Origin: Prevotella corporis DSM 18810 = JCM 8529
GTDB lineage: Bacteria; Bacteroidota; Bacteroidia; Bacteroidales; Bacteroidaceae
Direction of reading: 5' to 3'
NCBI RefSeq assembly: GCF_000430525.1
Contig: NZ_AUME01000028.1
Span: 1 to 37,551, forward strand
Length of the DNA: 37,551 nt
Numbering within the stretch: position 1 is the stretch's first letter; every line of letters starts with the position of its first letter. A model generated the notes under the pieces. It was given only the letters and a program-made list of their open reading frames with translations. It had not been told where the DNA came from and did not search any database. Shown here in pieces: positions 16,212-24,518 of the stretch. The translations under genes were made by a program, and so were the position numbers.

Positions 16212-17174
16212 TTATTGGTTTACTACGTTTTGAGGCGTTCCAGCAAGGAATGCCTTGATATTTTCTTCTGCAATTTTCATCAGTCGCATTCTAGCCTCAA
16301 CTGTTGCCCAGGCTATATGTGGGGTGATAAATGCATTAGGTTGCTTGATTAAGGGATTGTCTTTATGCGGTGGCTCGTCAGTCATCACGTCAGCGCAATA
16401 TGCTTTTAATTGCTCGCTTTCAAGAGCTTCGGTAACAGCTTGCTCGTCAATTAGTCCCCCTCGGCCCGTATTGATAAGAATAGTTCCTTTGTGCATTTGC
16501 CCTAACGCCTCTGCGTTGATCATTTTTGCGTTTTCTTGGTTGAGTGGGCAATGGAGCGTGATAACGTCTGCCGTGCTATACAATCCTTCTAATGTCGTTT
16601 TGCGAATCCATTCGGGCAAATCGCTGCTGTTCTTGCTAGTATAAGCCGATATGTCCATTCCCAAGGTATGTCCAATGCAAGCTACTTTGTAACCAATATT
16701 TCCAAGCCCGATGATACCCAAAGTCTTGCCAGCCAATTCAATTAAGGGCTTGTCCCAATAACAGAATAAGTCCTTACTGCTCCAAATTCCCTTTCGGGTT
16801 TCTGTGGAGTAATAATCAACGTGTGTTGCTATGTTGAGCAAATGAGCAAACACAAATTGAGCTACGCTATCGGTGCTGTAGGCAGGGATATTGGTTACGA
16901 CAATGCCTTTTTCTTTGGCTGCAGCTATGTCGATATTGTTAAACCCAGTTGCAAGTTCGCCGATGTATTTTAATTTTGGCAATTGGCTGATAATATCTTT
17001 GTTCAATTCAATTTTATTGACAAGGAGAATTTCAGCATCTTTTGCTCTTTCAATAATTTGTTCTTGGGAAGTGTTGTTATATACAACCAAGTCACCAAGT
17101 TGCTCGAATGCCTCCCAAGATAAATCACCAGGATTAGCAGCATATCCATCTAAATCAACTATCTTCATTTTCAT
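16212..17174 (-). CDS. D-2-hydroxyacid dehydrogenase, glycerate dehydrogenase type
   Basis: NAD(P)-dependent oxidoreductase that probably interconverts hydroxypyruvate and D-glycerate or a similar pair. From ATG 17174 it has 320 residues. The Rossmann motif is GIIGLGNIG (about 150-160). The catalytic set is visible: Arg in NTGRGGLIDE, Glu in MTDEPP, and His in ITPHIAWAT. The sequence most resembles the HprA/GyaR branch, starting MKIVDLDGYAANPGDLSW. The start overlaps the end of rarA by about 20 bp; a second ATG at 17168 is equally possible, and the upstream frame to 17195 lies within rarA. The substrate is inferred from similarity only. Confidence 0.87.
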   Translation of the reverse strand: MKMKIVDLDGYAANPGDLSWEAFEQLGDLVVYNNTSQEQIIERAKDAEILLVNKIELNKDIISQLPKLKYIGELATGFNNIDIAAAKEKGIVVTNIPAYSTDSVAQFVFAHLLNIATHVDYYSTETRKGIWSSKDLFCYWDKPLIELAGKTLGIIGLGNIGYKVACIGHTLGMDISAYTSKNSSDLPEWIRKTTLEGLYSTADVITLHCPLNQENAKMINAEALGQMHKGTILINTGRGGLIDEQAVTEALESEQLKAYCADVMTDEPPHKDNPLIKQPNAFITPHIAWATVEARMRLMKIAEENIKAFLAGTPQNVVNQ

Positions 17175-18456
17175 TATTTTTATTGTTATTTGCAAATCGA
17201 TTTCCCCAACATTGTATCATCCATTGATAATGTTTTTCCTCCTGAGGAGAATGCTGTGGAAACCAAAAACGTTTATTTTCAAGCGAATCGGGTAAATATT
17301 GTTGCTCCGTAAAATGTCCGGGATAATCGTGAGGATACTTGTAGCCATCATTGTACCCTAAGGAGGACATCAACTCTGTTGGAGCGTTGCGGATAGGGAG
17401 TGGCACAGGTAAATTGCCAGTTTTTTTTACTTCATCTAACGCTGCGTCAATGCCAAGATAGGCAGAGTTGCTTTTTGGTGAGACGGCTAAATACACCGTG
17501 GCTTCCGCCAGTGGGATTCTGCCTTCTGGCCAGCCGACTTTCATTACTGCATCGAATGCAGAATTTGCAAGAAGGAGAGCATTGGGATTTGCAAGTCCTA
17601 TATCTTCCGCAGCACTGATGATTAGTCTTCTTGCTATGAATTGTGGATCTTCTCCACCTTCAATCATACGGGCCATCCAATATAATGCGGCATCGGGATC
17701 ACTACCTCTGATGGATTTTATGAAGGCAGAGATGATGTCATAATGCATTTCCCCGTTTTTATCATAAGCTAAAGGAGATTGTAGAAGACATTTTACGACC
17801 TCCTCGTCTGTGACTATAATATCATTGCCATCTGTCGATTCAACAATCAGCTCCAATATGTTCAAAAGTTTTCTGGCATCGCCACCGCTATACCTTAACA
17901 AGGCACCTGTCTCTGCTAAACTGATATTCTTCTTTCTGAGACAAGTATCATGCTCTATCGTATGTTTCAGCAAACTCAAAAGGTCTTCTTTGTTCAGACT
18001 ATTCAGTACATAGACCTGACATCTTGAAAGTAGAGGTCTGATAATCTCAAATGAAGGGTTCTCTGTAGTTGCGCCAATAAGGGTGATTACTCCTTTTTCT
18101 ACTGCGCCCAACAGGGTGTCTTGTTGTGATTTTGAGAACCGATGAATCTCGTCAATGAACAAGATTGGTGAGGCAGAGTTGAAAAAACGTCCGTTTTTTG
18201 CACGTTCGATAACATCACGAACATCTCTCACACCACAGGTTACAGCCGATAGGGTATAAAACGGAACCTCAAGTTTGTTAGCAATAATTTGTGCCAAAGT
18301 TGTTTTTCCTACTCCTGGGGGGCCCCATAATATAAATGAAGATATGCGCCCAGAGTCAATCATCTTGCGTAAAACAGCACCCTTGCCAACCAAATGTTTC
18401 TGGCCGAAATAATCATCAAGCGTGTGAGGTCTCATTCTTTCTGCTAAAGGCGACAT
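17155..18456 (-). CDS. rarA: Replication-associated recombination ATPase RarA/MgsA
   Basis: Clamp-loader-like AAA+ ATPase that acts at stalled replication forks with SSB and RecA. The 433-residue protein begins ERMRPHTLDDYFGQKHLVG. It has Walker A GPPGVGKTT (Lys51), Walker B ILFIDEIHRFSKSQQD, sensor 1 GATTENPSFEI and an arginine finger region in RPLLSRCQVY. The C-terminal MgsA domain follows at about 270-420 (RMIEGGEDPQFIARRLIISA, EDIGLANP, YKYPHDYPGHF). It is the first gene of the run rarA, dehydrogenase, TRIC channel. A TATCTTTG element 23 bp upstream (minus strand, 18480-18487) may start the transcript. Confidence 0.95.
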   Translation of the reverse strand: MSPLAERMRPHTLDDYFGQKHLVGKGAVLRKMIDSGRISSFILWGPPGVGKTTLAQIIANKLEVPFYTLSAVTCGVRDVRDVIERAKNGRFFNSASPILFIDEIHRFSKSQQDTLLGAVEKGVITLIGATTENPSFEIIRPLLSRCQVYVLNSLNKEDLLSLLKHTIEHDTCLRKKNISLAETGALLRYSGGDARKLLNILELIVESTDGNDIIVTDEEVVKCLLQSPLAYDKNGEMHYDIISAFIKSIRGSDPDAALYWMARMIEGGEDPQFIARRLIISAAEDIGLANPNALLLANSAFDAVMKVGWPEGRIPLAEATVYLAVSPKSNSAYLGIDAALDEVKKTGNLPVPLPIRNAPTELMSSLGYNDGYKYPHDYPGHFTEQQYLPDSLENKRFWFPQHSPQEEKHYQWMIQCWGNRFANNNKNNENEDS

Positions 18457-18556
18457 ATCCTAATACATTATTTATATTGCAAAGATAATAAAACTATTTA
18501 ATATTGGCTAACAGAATATTTGTTTTTTATTGCCACTGCTTTTTTTTATTGAAATG

Positions 18557-18588
18557 TTTGGAAGTTACCCGTTTTGTATTTAATTTTG
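18557..18588 (+). promoter_or_regulatory. Promoter of the acidic-tail protein gene
   Basis: TTTG (18557-18560), 20 bp, TAATTTTG (18581-18588), then about 49 bp to ATG 18638. Confidence 0.75.
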
Positions 18589-18637
18589 CATCGTTTTAAA
18601 AATGTTATTTGAGGAATAAACAGAATAAGATTAATAT

Positions 18638-19444
18638 ATGAAGCGACAGGGAAAGACACTCTCATTGAAGACTTTGACCAAGAGTAATGTTTGGGATATC
18701 CAGGAAAATGATGTTTTCAGATTGTGGGCGCAGGCTGAACGTGATGCCGACCTGAAAGATAATGAACGTCACTTTCTGGAGGTCATCAAAAGTGCTTTTA
18801 CAGTAGAGGAAATCAAAGTTGACAAGGCTGAAGTCATTAGAAAATATGAAGAAAGAGGCTGCAAGGTAGGGCAGGTTCGTTTAGATGAAAATACTACAGT
18901 TAAATGGGCTATTAAGAAAAAGAACATTATCAGAATTAATGATTTAAGCAAAGATAACATACACCATATCTCCGCAAGGAAGCTTATTGAGGTGCTTGAG
19001 CGGAATTTTGGAGGTGGTTGGGAAAGTTTACCACAATCCGTTCAAGATATTATCCAGAGTGCTTTCGAAATTTCGACAACGACTTTGCCAACTGAGCGTT
19101 TGAAGAAGGCGGGAGGACTTTATGAAAAGAAGTTGAATGACGGATTTGAAGTGCTGGAACTTACCAAAGGTTCATGGACTGAAGCTATCTTCGTAAAAGA
19201 GCTCTCGAAATTAGATGAAGAAACCTTAGGTGATTTTGATGATGATGCAGATATTATGAAGATAAATTCCAAGTTGTTGGACAATAGTGATTTGGATGAC
19301 GATTTACCAGATGAAGATTCATTGTTGGATGATGATACGTTCGATGAAGACAAGCTGACCGAGGAAAGTTATCATACTACTTTTGATGCTAACTCTGAGG
19401 AATTGGATATAGAGGATGAGGATGTGTCTGATGATGATTTCTAA
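18638..19444 (+). CDS. Unrecognised protein with a strongly acidic C-terminal tail
   Basis: I do not recognise this 268-residue protein. It has no signal peptide or membrane helix, so it is cytoplasmic. Residues 1-190 look like a folded, mixed-charge domain (LTKSNVWDIQENDVFRLWAQ, KVGQVRLDENTTVKWAIKKK, GGWESLPQSVQDIIQSAFE). From about 198 to the end the chain is mostly Asp and Glu with low complexity (DDLPDEDSLLDDDTFDEDKL), likely disordered. Acidic tails of this kind often contact basic proteins or mimic nucleic acid (general knowledge, not proof here). The gene has its own promoter and a 15-bp inverted repeat after it, so it is probably transcribed alone. Base composition does not stand out from its neighbours. 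Confidence 0.85.
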   Translation: MKRQGKTLSLKTLTKSNVWDIQENDVFRLWAQAERDADLKDNERHFLEVIKSAFTVEEIKVDKAEVIRKYEERGCKVGQVRLDENTTVKWAIKKKNIIRINDLSKDNIHHISARKLIEVLERNFGGGWESLPQSVQDIIQSAFEISTTTLPTERLKKAGGLYEKKLNDGFEVLELTKGSWTEAIFVKELSKLDEETLGDFDDDADIMKINSKLLDNSDLDDDLPDEDSLLDDDTFDEDKLTEESYHTTFDANSEELDIEDEDVSDDDF

Positions 19445-19471
19445 TGCTTTAAGTTTTACGTCAGAAATAGA

Positions 19472-19512
19472 ATTAAACCCCAAAAGTTTGTTGCAAGCTT
19501 TTGGGGTTTAAT
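19472..19512. terminator. 15-bp perfect inverted repeat between convergent genes
   Basis: ATTAAACCCCAAAAG (19472-19486) and CTTTTGGGGTTTAAT (19498-19512) are perfect complements around an 11-base loop. It lies between the acidic-tail gene and the M6 protease gene, whose ends face each other. The T tracts are interrupted, but position and symmetry suit a bidirectional terminator. Confidence 0.75.
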
Positions 19513-19550
19513 GTAAGACATAACCAGTTCTATTCTCTGTTTTTATCTCA

Positions 19551-21323
19551 TTAGAATGGTTTCATAAATTTCTTTTTATTTTGAATATATACACCTCTTG
19601 GTAGGCCTTTCCTTCTATCTCCTACAAATTTTCCGTCCGTTGTATAGATTTTGTTATCGTTTTCTTTTCCCTTTAGAGATGGTGTCACGGCATTTCCAAT
19701 ATTGGTTGGCTTTACATTCTTTTTTAAATAATTAAAAGAAATACTGCCGTTAGTGTCCTCTTGGATGTTGTATATTGGTTTTTTGAGTATGCCATAATTC
19801 ATGGTCACGCTTATCAGAGAGTCAACATTGCTTGTTCCGGGGAAAGGATCGCCGGCATGTTGAGCCTTATATTGTTGGGGGTTGTAGTTTTTGTTGTAAG
19901 ATGTCACTAAAAGTCCATCGGCTGGAACAATTGTCATACCTGGTTTTCCAGGGGTGTCATTTACATGATCACTCATGTTCACTTTGTCTTTTTCGTAGTT
20001 AATGCGATAGACAAGCATTCCGTGTCCAATTTTATTGTACAATGCTTGATACCATCCAGAATTAGGAAGGTTGTGTAGCATAAGATATTCCCTCGAATCA
20101 TTACTGAGTACTTTGGTAGCTTCATTGGCTTGCAGTGTGACTTTAACAGAGTCATCAGTAAGAGTTTTCACGCTTGACCACCCCATGACCTCCTTCTCCC
20201 ACGGGGTATATGGGGTAGGTGTGTACCCCGCATCTGTATATTCTCCTCCATCCATCAAATCCCAATACTCCATAGCCTGATTGTCGATTTGGGCAGATTG
20301 ATTATATGAGTAGAAGTCAGGTAGTCCCATTGTATGTGAGAACTCATGACAGAAAAGCCCGATACCATTGATAGCCTTTATATGATCTCCACTTGAATTT
20401 ACAAGGTTTCTTGTATAATTGAGCTCGTTGCTGACCCCATATCTTCTGATTGACACCCCGTCAAGTGTGAGTCCCGTGCCAATCCATGATGATTTCGGCC
20501 ATATATCAATCGACTGATTACCAACCGATTGAGAATATCCAGCAAAAATAATATATACTAAGTCAACGATGTCGTCTCCATTGTTGTCGTAGTCTTTGAA
20601 ATTAACACTATCATCGACTGCTTTGCAAGCCTCTTTTATCATTTCTTTGATATTGACATCTTTGATGTTCCCACTGTCAGAACCATAATAACTGAGTGGC
20701 TTGGATAGTTTGATGGGACCCACGACATCGAATGAGGGGGTAAACTTACCACCGCTCATGTCTTTGAAATATTGACGCACGCTTCCATAGTTGCGATCTT
20801 CGTAAGTGTCGTATCTTTCCAATTTACCCTCTTTGTTCAGATATTGGTTGAAACTTTTCTTGGGATTTGACATGTAGAATGGGGAATCGGAAAACTCAAC
20901 TAATATCGTGAGGACTTTGGGACTACCCATGTGCGGGAAGTAGGGTGGATTTGTACTTCCTATTTCTAAAGTCCTTCTGGCTTTCAGTTTATTATTGACT
21001 GTTTTGAAGAATAGTTTTTTATTCTGATGATTAATTAGTCTCTTCTCTGCCCTTGTCCGTCGATTTGAATTGTGTGCCAGTTGAAGTGTGGACTCCAATT
21101 CACCAGCTTTGCTCACTTGGGCAATGCAGTATCCCTTCGCCGTCTCCAACACCAGTGCGCCGTCAAGGGTCGTTATCCAGCTGAAATGCTCATCTCCGTA
21201 TAATTGTAGAGTGAGTGTCGTCCCATCAGGTTGCAGTACTTCAAAAGGGGTGGTAATTGCTTTGCTCGCTCTCGTAACAAAGGCGACGAGCAGAAGACAT
21301 AGTGTAAGTATAACTCTTCTCAT
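19551..21323 (-). CDS. Secreted M6-family (immune inhibitor A-like) zinc metalloprotease
   Basis: Secreted zinc endopeptidase of family M6. The 590 residues start with a signal peptide (about 1-19, ending VTRAS) and a propeptide region. The zinc site is FCHEFSHTMGLPD with His326, Glu327 and His330, the M6 form of HExxH. The typical downstream stretch YWDLMDGGEY follows, close to the family Met-turn (MD.G). The last about 35 residues (NKIYTTDGKFVGDRRKGLPRG and a Lys-rich end) look like a C-terminal sorting tail of the type IX secretion kind (inference). The start is 15 bp after the EFR1 gene on the same strand, so the two are probably cotranscribed. The target protein is unknown. Confidence 0.9.
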   Translation of the reverse strand: MRRVILTLCLLLVAFVTRASKAITTPFEVLQPDGTTLTLQLYGDEHFSWITTLDGALVLETAKGYCIAQVSKAGELESTLQLAHNSNRRTRAEKRLINHQNKKLFFKTVNNKLKARRTLEIGSTNPPYFPHMGSPKVLTILVEFSDSPFYMSNPKKSFNQYLNKEGKLERYDTYEDRNYGSVRQYFKDMSGGKFTPSFDVVGPIKLSKPLSYYGSDSGNIKDVNIKEMIKEACKAVDDSVNFKDYDNNGDDIVDLVYIIFAGYSQSVGNQSIDIWPKSSWIGTGLTLDGVSIRRYGVSNELNYTRNLVNSSGDHIKAINGIGLFCHEFSHTMGLPDFYSYNQSAQIDNQAMEYWDLMDGGEYTDAGYTPTPYTPWEKEVMGWSSVKTLTDDSVKVTLQANEATKVLSNDSREYLMLHNLPNSGWYQALYNKIGHGMLVYRINYEKDKVNMSDHVNDTPGKPGMTIVPADGLLVTSYNKNYNPQQYKAQHAGDPFPGTSNVDSLISVTMNYGILKKPIYNIQEDTNGSISFNYLKKNVKPTNIGNAVTPSLKGKENDNKIYTTDGKFVGDRRKGLPRGVYIQNKKKFMKPF

Positions 21324-21338
21324 ATTGTTGGTTTTTAT

Positions 21339-22172
21339 CTATTTGTTCTTATATAATTTTCTTCTACCAAAAAAATATTGGCCTTTGGCACGTGTTCTGT
21401 TGCCATATTGTATCGCATGATGCGGACAATGATGGTAGCAAGCAAAGCATGTAAGGCACTTGTCGTTGTGGAGCCATACCGGCTTATGCCCCAATCCGCC
21501 TTTAATATCATTCACGGGGCAAACCTCAGCACAAATCCCACATCTAACACATTTTTCATCTACAACTCTGAAAGGCTTGTCGGTGATGAGAAACTTTTGA
21601 AAAAATGCCCCCACAGGACCAGAGAAAAAATCTGGGACGGGCCCTCTTGTAAGTTCATTCCACCCTAATGGACCATTTTTATCCACTGGTTTGCGCTCAT
21701 TGATGATGGCTGCAAACTCGTTGATTTGCTCTTTTGCCGTTTCTATTTTCAGTTTTTCCTTCTCTTGGGTGTCGACGTCCATACCTGGAAGGCCAACATA
21801 CGATTCTGGCATGATGATAGAGGCAACGGCACTGAGGCGCAATTCGCAACTTGAGTTTATCTTTTGGAAGAGGCTTCTGAATCTTTCCATAGTCCTTCCG
21901 ATAGAATCCCCAGTAGTAAGCAGACAAAAGCTGTAATGCGCTTCATTGTCGGTAGTTTCAACTTTAAGCCTTTCTAAGAACTCTGTTAAAATCCGTGGTA
22001 TCCTCCATCCGTGAACGGGAAACACAAAGCCTATTATCTCATTCTCTTTGAGTGAATAACTACATGTATCCTTTATTGCATCTGAGATATTAACAAGCTG
22101 TTCTCCAGTTTTGTTCTTCAACTCTGTTGCCGTCCAACGACTGTTTCCTGTTGCAGAAAAGTAGAATATCAT
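21339..22172 (-). CDS. EFR1-family flavodoxin-ferredoxin fusion
   Basis: Cytoplasmic electron carrier with an N-terminal flavodoxin-like domain and a C-terminal two-[4Fe-4S] ferredoxin domain. The FMN-site start is MIFYFSATGNSRW (the S.TGN.. loop), with FVFPVHGWRIPRILTEFLE following. The ferredoxin part (about 205-265) has CVRCGICAEVCP and CLTCFACYHHCPHHAIQYG, each giving four Cys. This is the EFR1 arrangement found in anaerobes. 277 residues is normal. The next gene on the strand is the M6 protease, with no obvious shared biochemistry. The ATG sits only four bases after its promoter element, so the mRNA may be leaderless. Confidence 0.92.
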   Translation of the reverse strand: MIFYFSATGNSRWTATELKNKTGEQLVNISDAIKDTCSYSLKENEIIGFVFPVHGWRIPRILTEFLERLKVETTDNEAHYSFCLLTTGDSIGRTMERFRSLFQKINSSCELRLSAVASIIMPESYVGLPGMDVDTQEKEKLKIETAKEQINEFAAIINERKPVDKNGPLGWNELTRGPVPDFFSGPVGAFFQKFLITDKPFRVVDEKCVRCGICAEVCPVNDIKGGLGHKPVWLHNDKCLTCFACYHHCPHHAIQYGNRTRAKGQYFFGRRKLYKNK

Positions 22173-22176
22173 AAGG

Positions 22177-22207
22177 CAAAGATAAGGATAAATTCTGAAT
22201 ATTCAAA
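22177..22207 (-). promoter_or_regulatory. Promoter of the EFR1-M6 protease operon
   Basis: Minus strand: TTTG (22204-22207), 19 bp, TATCTTTG (22177-22184), only CCTT, then ATG at 22172. The elements match the consensus, and the geometry leaves almost no 5' leader. Confidence 0.8.
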
Positions 22208-22916
22208 TATGTAGATAATATTTCTTGTTAATTTTAAAATGATGATTTTAAGGTTAGCTTTCAGGTTGGAGACGAAAAATTGTGAGAAATTACCTTTATT
22301 GAGTATTCTGGCATTATTTTTTAGCGTTTGAACATCACACAATCAATCATAAGAAAACATCAACAAAAACTAATCTATAATATGCTGAAAATCAATGTGA
22401 TGAATAACACTATTCAAAAGTTCAGCTATTGTCATGTGAGAGGTCACCTTTTGTGTGATGAAAGGTCATCTTTTGATCTGCCATGTCTTATCTTCCCACC
22501 AATGATGTGCTAATGCTTTTCTATAGAATACAAAGGCATTAAGATGGTTATTACTGGATATTTAGTTATGATGAGGAATGCGTAAAAGATTGTTGCTTCC
22601 AGGTGGACTTCAATGCGTGGATGGATTATCATCGTATTGTTCTCGATTGGTGAGAATTCCCGCTTAACCTAACTGCTCATTAGGCTTGCATGATGATCGG
22701 GCAGTCTAACCACTGCGGAGTGAATGGAGGCTGGCATGCTGCGATGTCTCCAAATTGGAGGATTGGCTTTTTATCTAATAAAACCAGTTTAGAGTTAATT
22801 GAAATAGCTAAACGAGTTGGCTTTCAAAATTTCAATGTGTGTTTTGATTGCTAAGATTTTGTTTTGATATGCGAATTTATTTGGTCTATAATTAGCTAAG
22901 GCACGTGAAAAATTTG
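22208..22916. other. Long gap between EFR1 and comEC with a repeat array and possible decayed coding sequence
   Basis: No intact gene is supported. It contains the 22-bp repeat array at 22416-22474 and a single related motif (AGGTTAGCTTT, 22251-22261). At about 22525-22855, plus-strand frames show protein-like stretches broken by stops and frameshifts, for example SYDEECVKDCCFQVDFNAWM and then SPNWRIGFLSNKTSLELIEI. I cannot name the family. A gene relic is possible but unproven. Confidence 0.4.
22416..22474. repeat. Intergenic 22-bp-period repeat array B
   Basis: One direct unit, AAAAGTTCAGCTATTG (22416-22431), is followed by two inverted units, AGGTCACCTTTT (22441-22452) and AGGTCATCTTTT (22463-22474), 22 bp apart. 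Their complements, AAAAGGTGACCT and AAAAGATGACCT, match the units of the array at 1282-1339. Confidence 0.65.
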
Positions 22917-22924
22917 TAACTTTG
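22917..22924 (+). promoter_or_regulatory. Promoter -7 element of comEC
   Basis: TAACTTTG ends 21 bp before ATG 22946. An in-frame TTG at 22922 lies inside this element and would not be transcribed from it, which supports the ATG as start. No clear TTTG box at the usual distance. Confidence 0.55.
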
Positions 22925-22945
22925 TACTTGTTAACCTTATATCGA

Positions 22946-24493
22946 ATGAAGAAAGACCTAAGTTTGCAATTGTATCCTCTGGTAAAGTTAGCCTTCTCGC
23001 TTATTATGGGAATGCAAATCGAGACCTGGCTTAATATCTCTTTCGGAGGATGGATTGGGCTGATGGTTGTAAGTTTGGTTATTTCTTGTCTTGTACGGAA
23101 TGCCAAATTCCTGAAGAGTATTGGGCTTTTGTTTTCAGTTGGTTCGTTGGGCGGATGCCTCATGGGACAAGCGATAAATAAGACAAACATAGATTTGCCT
23201 TCACAACCCATTTTGTACGATGCTATTGTCTTGACCGAGCCTGTAGAACACGGCAGAGTCATGAAGATGGATTTGGGCATTTTGAAAGATGACGTCATGT
23301 TCAAAGCGAAGGCTTCCTTGTTAAAAGACACTGTAGCTGCTCGATACAAAAGACTTCATGTGGGCGATGGAATGCGCATATATTCTCAATTGGAGCATCC
23401 TGTAAACTTTATTGATTCAGATTTTGATTATCCCTGGTGGTTGAAAACTCATGGCTATGTGGGAGAAACTTTTATTTACTACAAAAATTGGAATAAAGTT
23501 TCTCTTGATTTGCGAAAACTTAGTTATTGGAATCGGGCTTTGCTGGTTACGAAAAAGGTCAGAAAACGTCTTTTAGATCAGTATCATTATGCTCAAATAG
23601 AAGGAGATAATCTGGCTGTTTTATCTGCGATGACGGTTGGTGATAAGACATTGTTAAGTAGAGAGTTAAAGGATGATTATTCCGTTTCTGGTGCAAGTCA
23701 TGTGCTTGCTTTGTCAGGTTTGCATTTAAGCATTATCTATGGAATTTTATTTTACATTCTTTCCTTGTGCAAAGGTGTTGTGGGAATGCGCTTTTTACGG
23801 AAATTTGGAATAAAGGAAATTATCATTATGGTGGCGATATGGACATACGTGGGCATTGTTGATTTCTCACCATCGGTTGTACGTTCTGCATTGATGCTTA
23901 CCATATATTCTATGGTAGCATTGTTGAATAGAAATAAATTATCAGTCAATACTTTGGCGTTGGCTGCAATCATTATGTTGATTATCCAACCATTGAATCT
24001 TTTCGATGTCGGCTTTCAATTATCTTTCATGGCGGTATTGTCGATTACATTATCGTCGTCATTGTTTTATCATCTGATTTCTGCTGAGTTTCTACAACGA
24101 TTCTGGATGTTAAAATGGATATGGGGGATGTTGGCGGTTTCCATTGCTGCACAATTGGGCACCGCTCCACTTGTGGCCTACTATTTTGGGAGATTCTCTT
24201 GTTATTTTCTCATTACTAATATGGTGGTTGTACCGTGTGTCATGTTCATTCTTTATCTTGCTGTTGTCATGTTCGCCACCGTCTCATTGCCACAAATTCA
24301 TCAGGTAATTACCGAATTAGTGGTGATGCTGACAAATCTAACAAATATGTTCTTACATTGGGTATCCTCCTTACCAGGAGCTAGCATCGACAACATTCAA
24401 ATATCAGGCTTACAGGTTTTTCTCATTTATGTTTTTTTGTTTTGTTGTTGGCTCTTGTCTATTTTCTTCCATGAAAGACTGAAATTTCATTAA
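22946..24493 (+). CDS. ComEC/Rec2-family DNA uptake channel protein
   Basis: Inner-membrane channel of the ComEC family that carries single-stranded DNA across the membrane in competent bacteria. From ATG 22946 the product is 515 residues. The N-terminal part (about 1-200) has a few helices and a soluble OB-like segment (DUF4131 type). The Competence domain follows at about 215-490, with the diagnostic SGASHVLALSGLHLSIIYGI and FSPSVVRSALMLTIYS, then many helices to the end. It lacks the C-terminal metallo-beta-lactamase domain of B. subtilis-type ComEC, as is usual for short Bacteroidetes forms. No other competence genes are in the window. Confidence 0.92.
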   Translation: MKKDLSLQLYPLVKLAFSLIMGMQIETWLNISFGGWIGLMVVSLVISCLVRNAKFLKSIGLLFSVGSLGGCLMGQAINKTNIDLPSQPILYDAIVLTEPVEHGRVMKMDLGILKDDVMFKAKASLLKDTVAARYKRLHVGDGMRIYSQLEHPVNFIDSDFDYPWWLKTHGYVGETFIYYKNWNKVSLDLRKLSYWNRALLVTKKVRKRLLDQYHYAQIEGDNLAVLSAMTVGDKTLLSRELKDDYSVSGASHVLALSGLHLSIIYGILFYILSLCKGVVGMRFLRKFGIKEIIIMVAIWTYVGIVDFSPSVVRSALMLTIYSMVALLNRNKLSVNTLALAAIIMLIIQPLNLFDVGFQLSFMAVLSITLSSSLFYHLISAEFLQRFWMLKWIWGMLAVSIAAQLGTAPLVAYYFGRFSCYFLITNMVVVPCVMFILYLAVVMFATVSLPQIHQVITELVVMLTNLTNMFLHWVSSLPGASIDNIQISGLQVFLIYVFLFCCWLLSIFFHERLKFH

Positions 24494-24501
24494 TTTTTTT
24501 C

Positions 24502-24509
24502 TATCTTTG
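24502..24509 (+). promoter_or_regulatory. Promoter -7 element directly before truA
   Basis: TATCTTTG ends nine bases before ATG 24519. It overlaps the in-frame TTG at 24507, so that codon is unlikely to be used. The leader would be only a few bases. Confidence 0.55.
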
Positions 24510-24518
24510 TACCTGCTT

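Noticed and set aside
17175..17195. Upstream start of the dehydrogenase
   Set aside because: The extra residues come from the Asn-rich end of rarA and do not match the family N-terminus MKIVDLDG.
22328..22513. 61-residue open frame containing repeat array B
   Set aside because: It starts with TTG, its sequence is dominated by the repeat units and low-complexity AT-rich DNA, and no family is recognised.
22795..23349. 184-residue open frame on the minus strand
   Set aside because: Mostly antisense to the start of comEC; no start signal, domain or promoter supports it.
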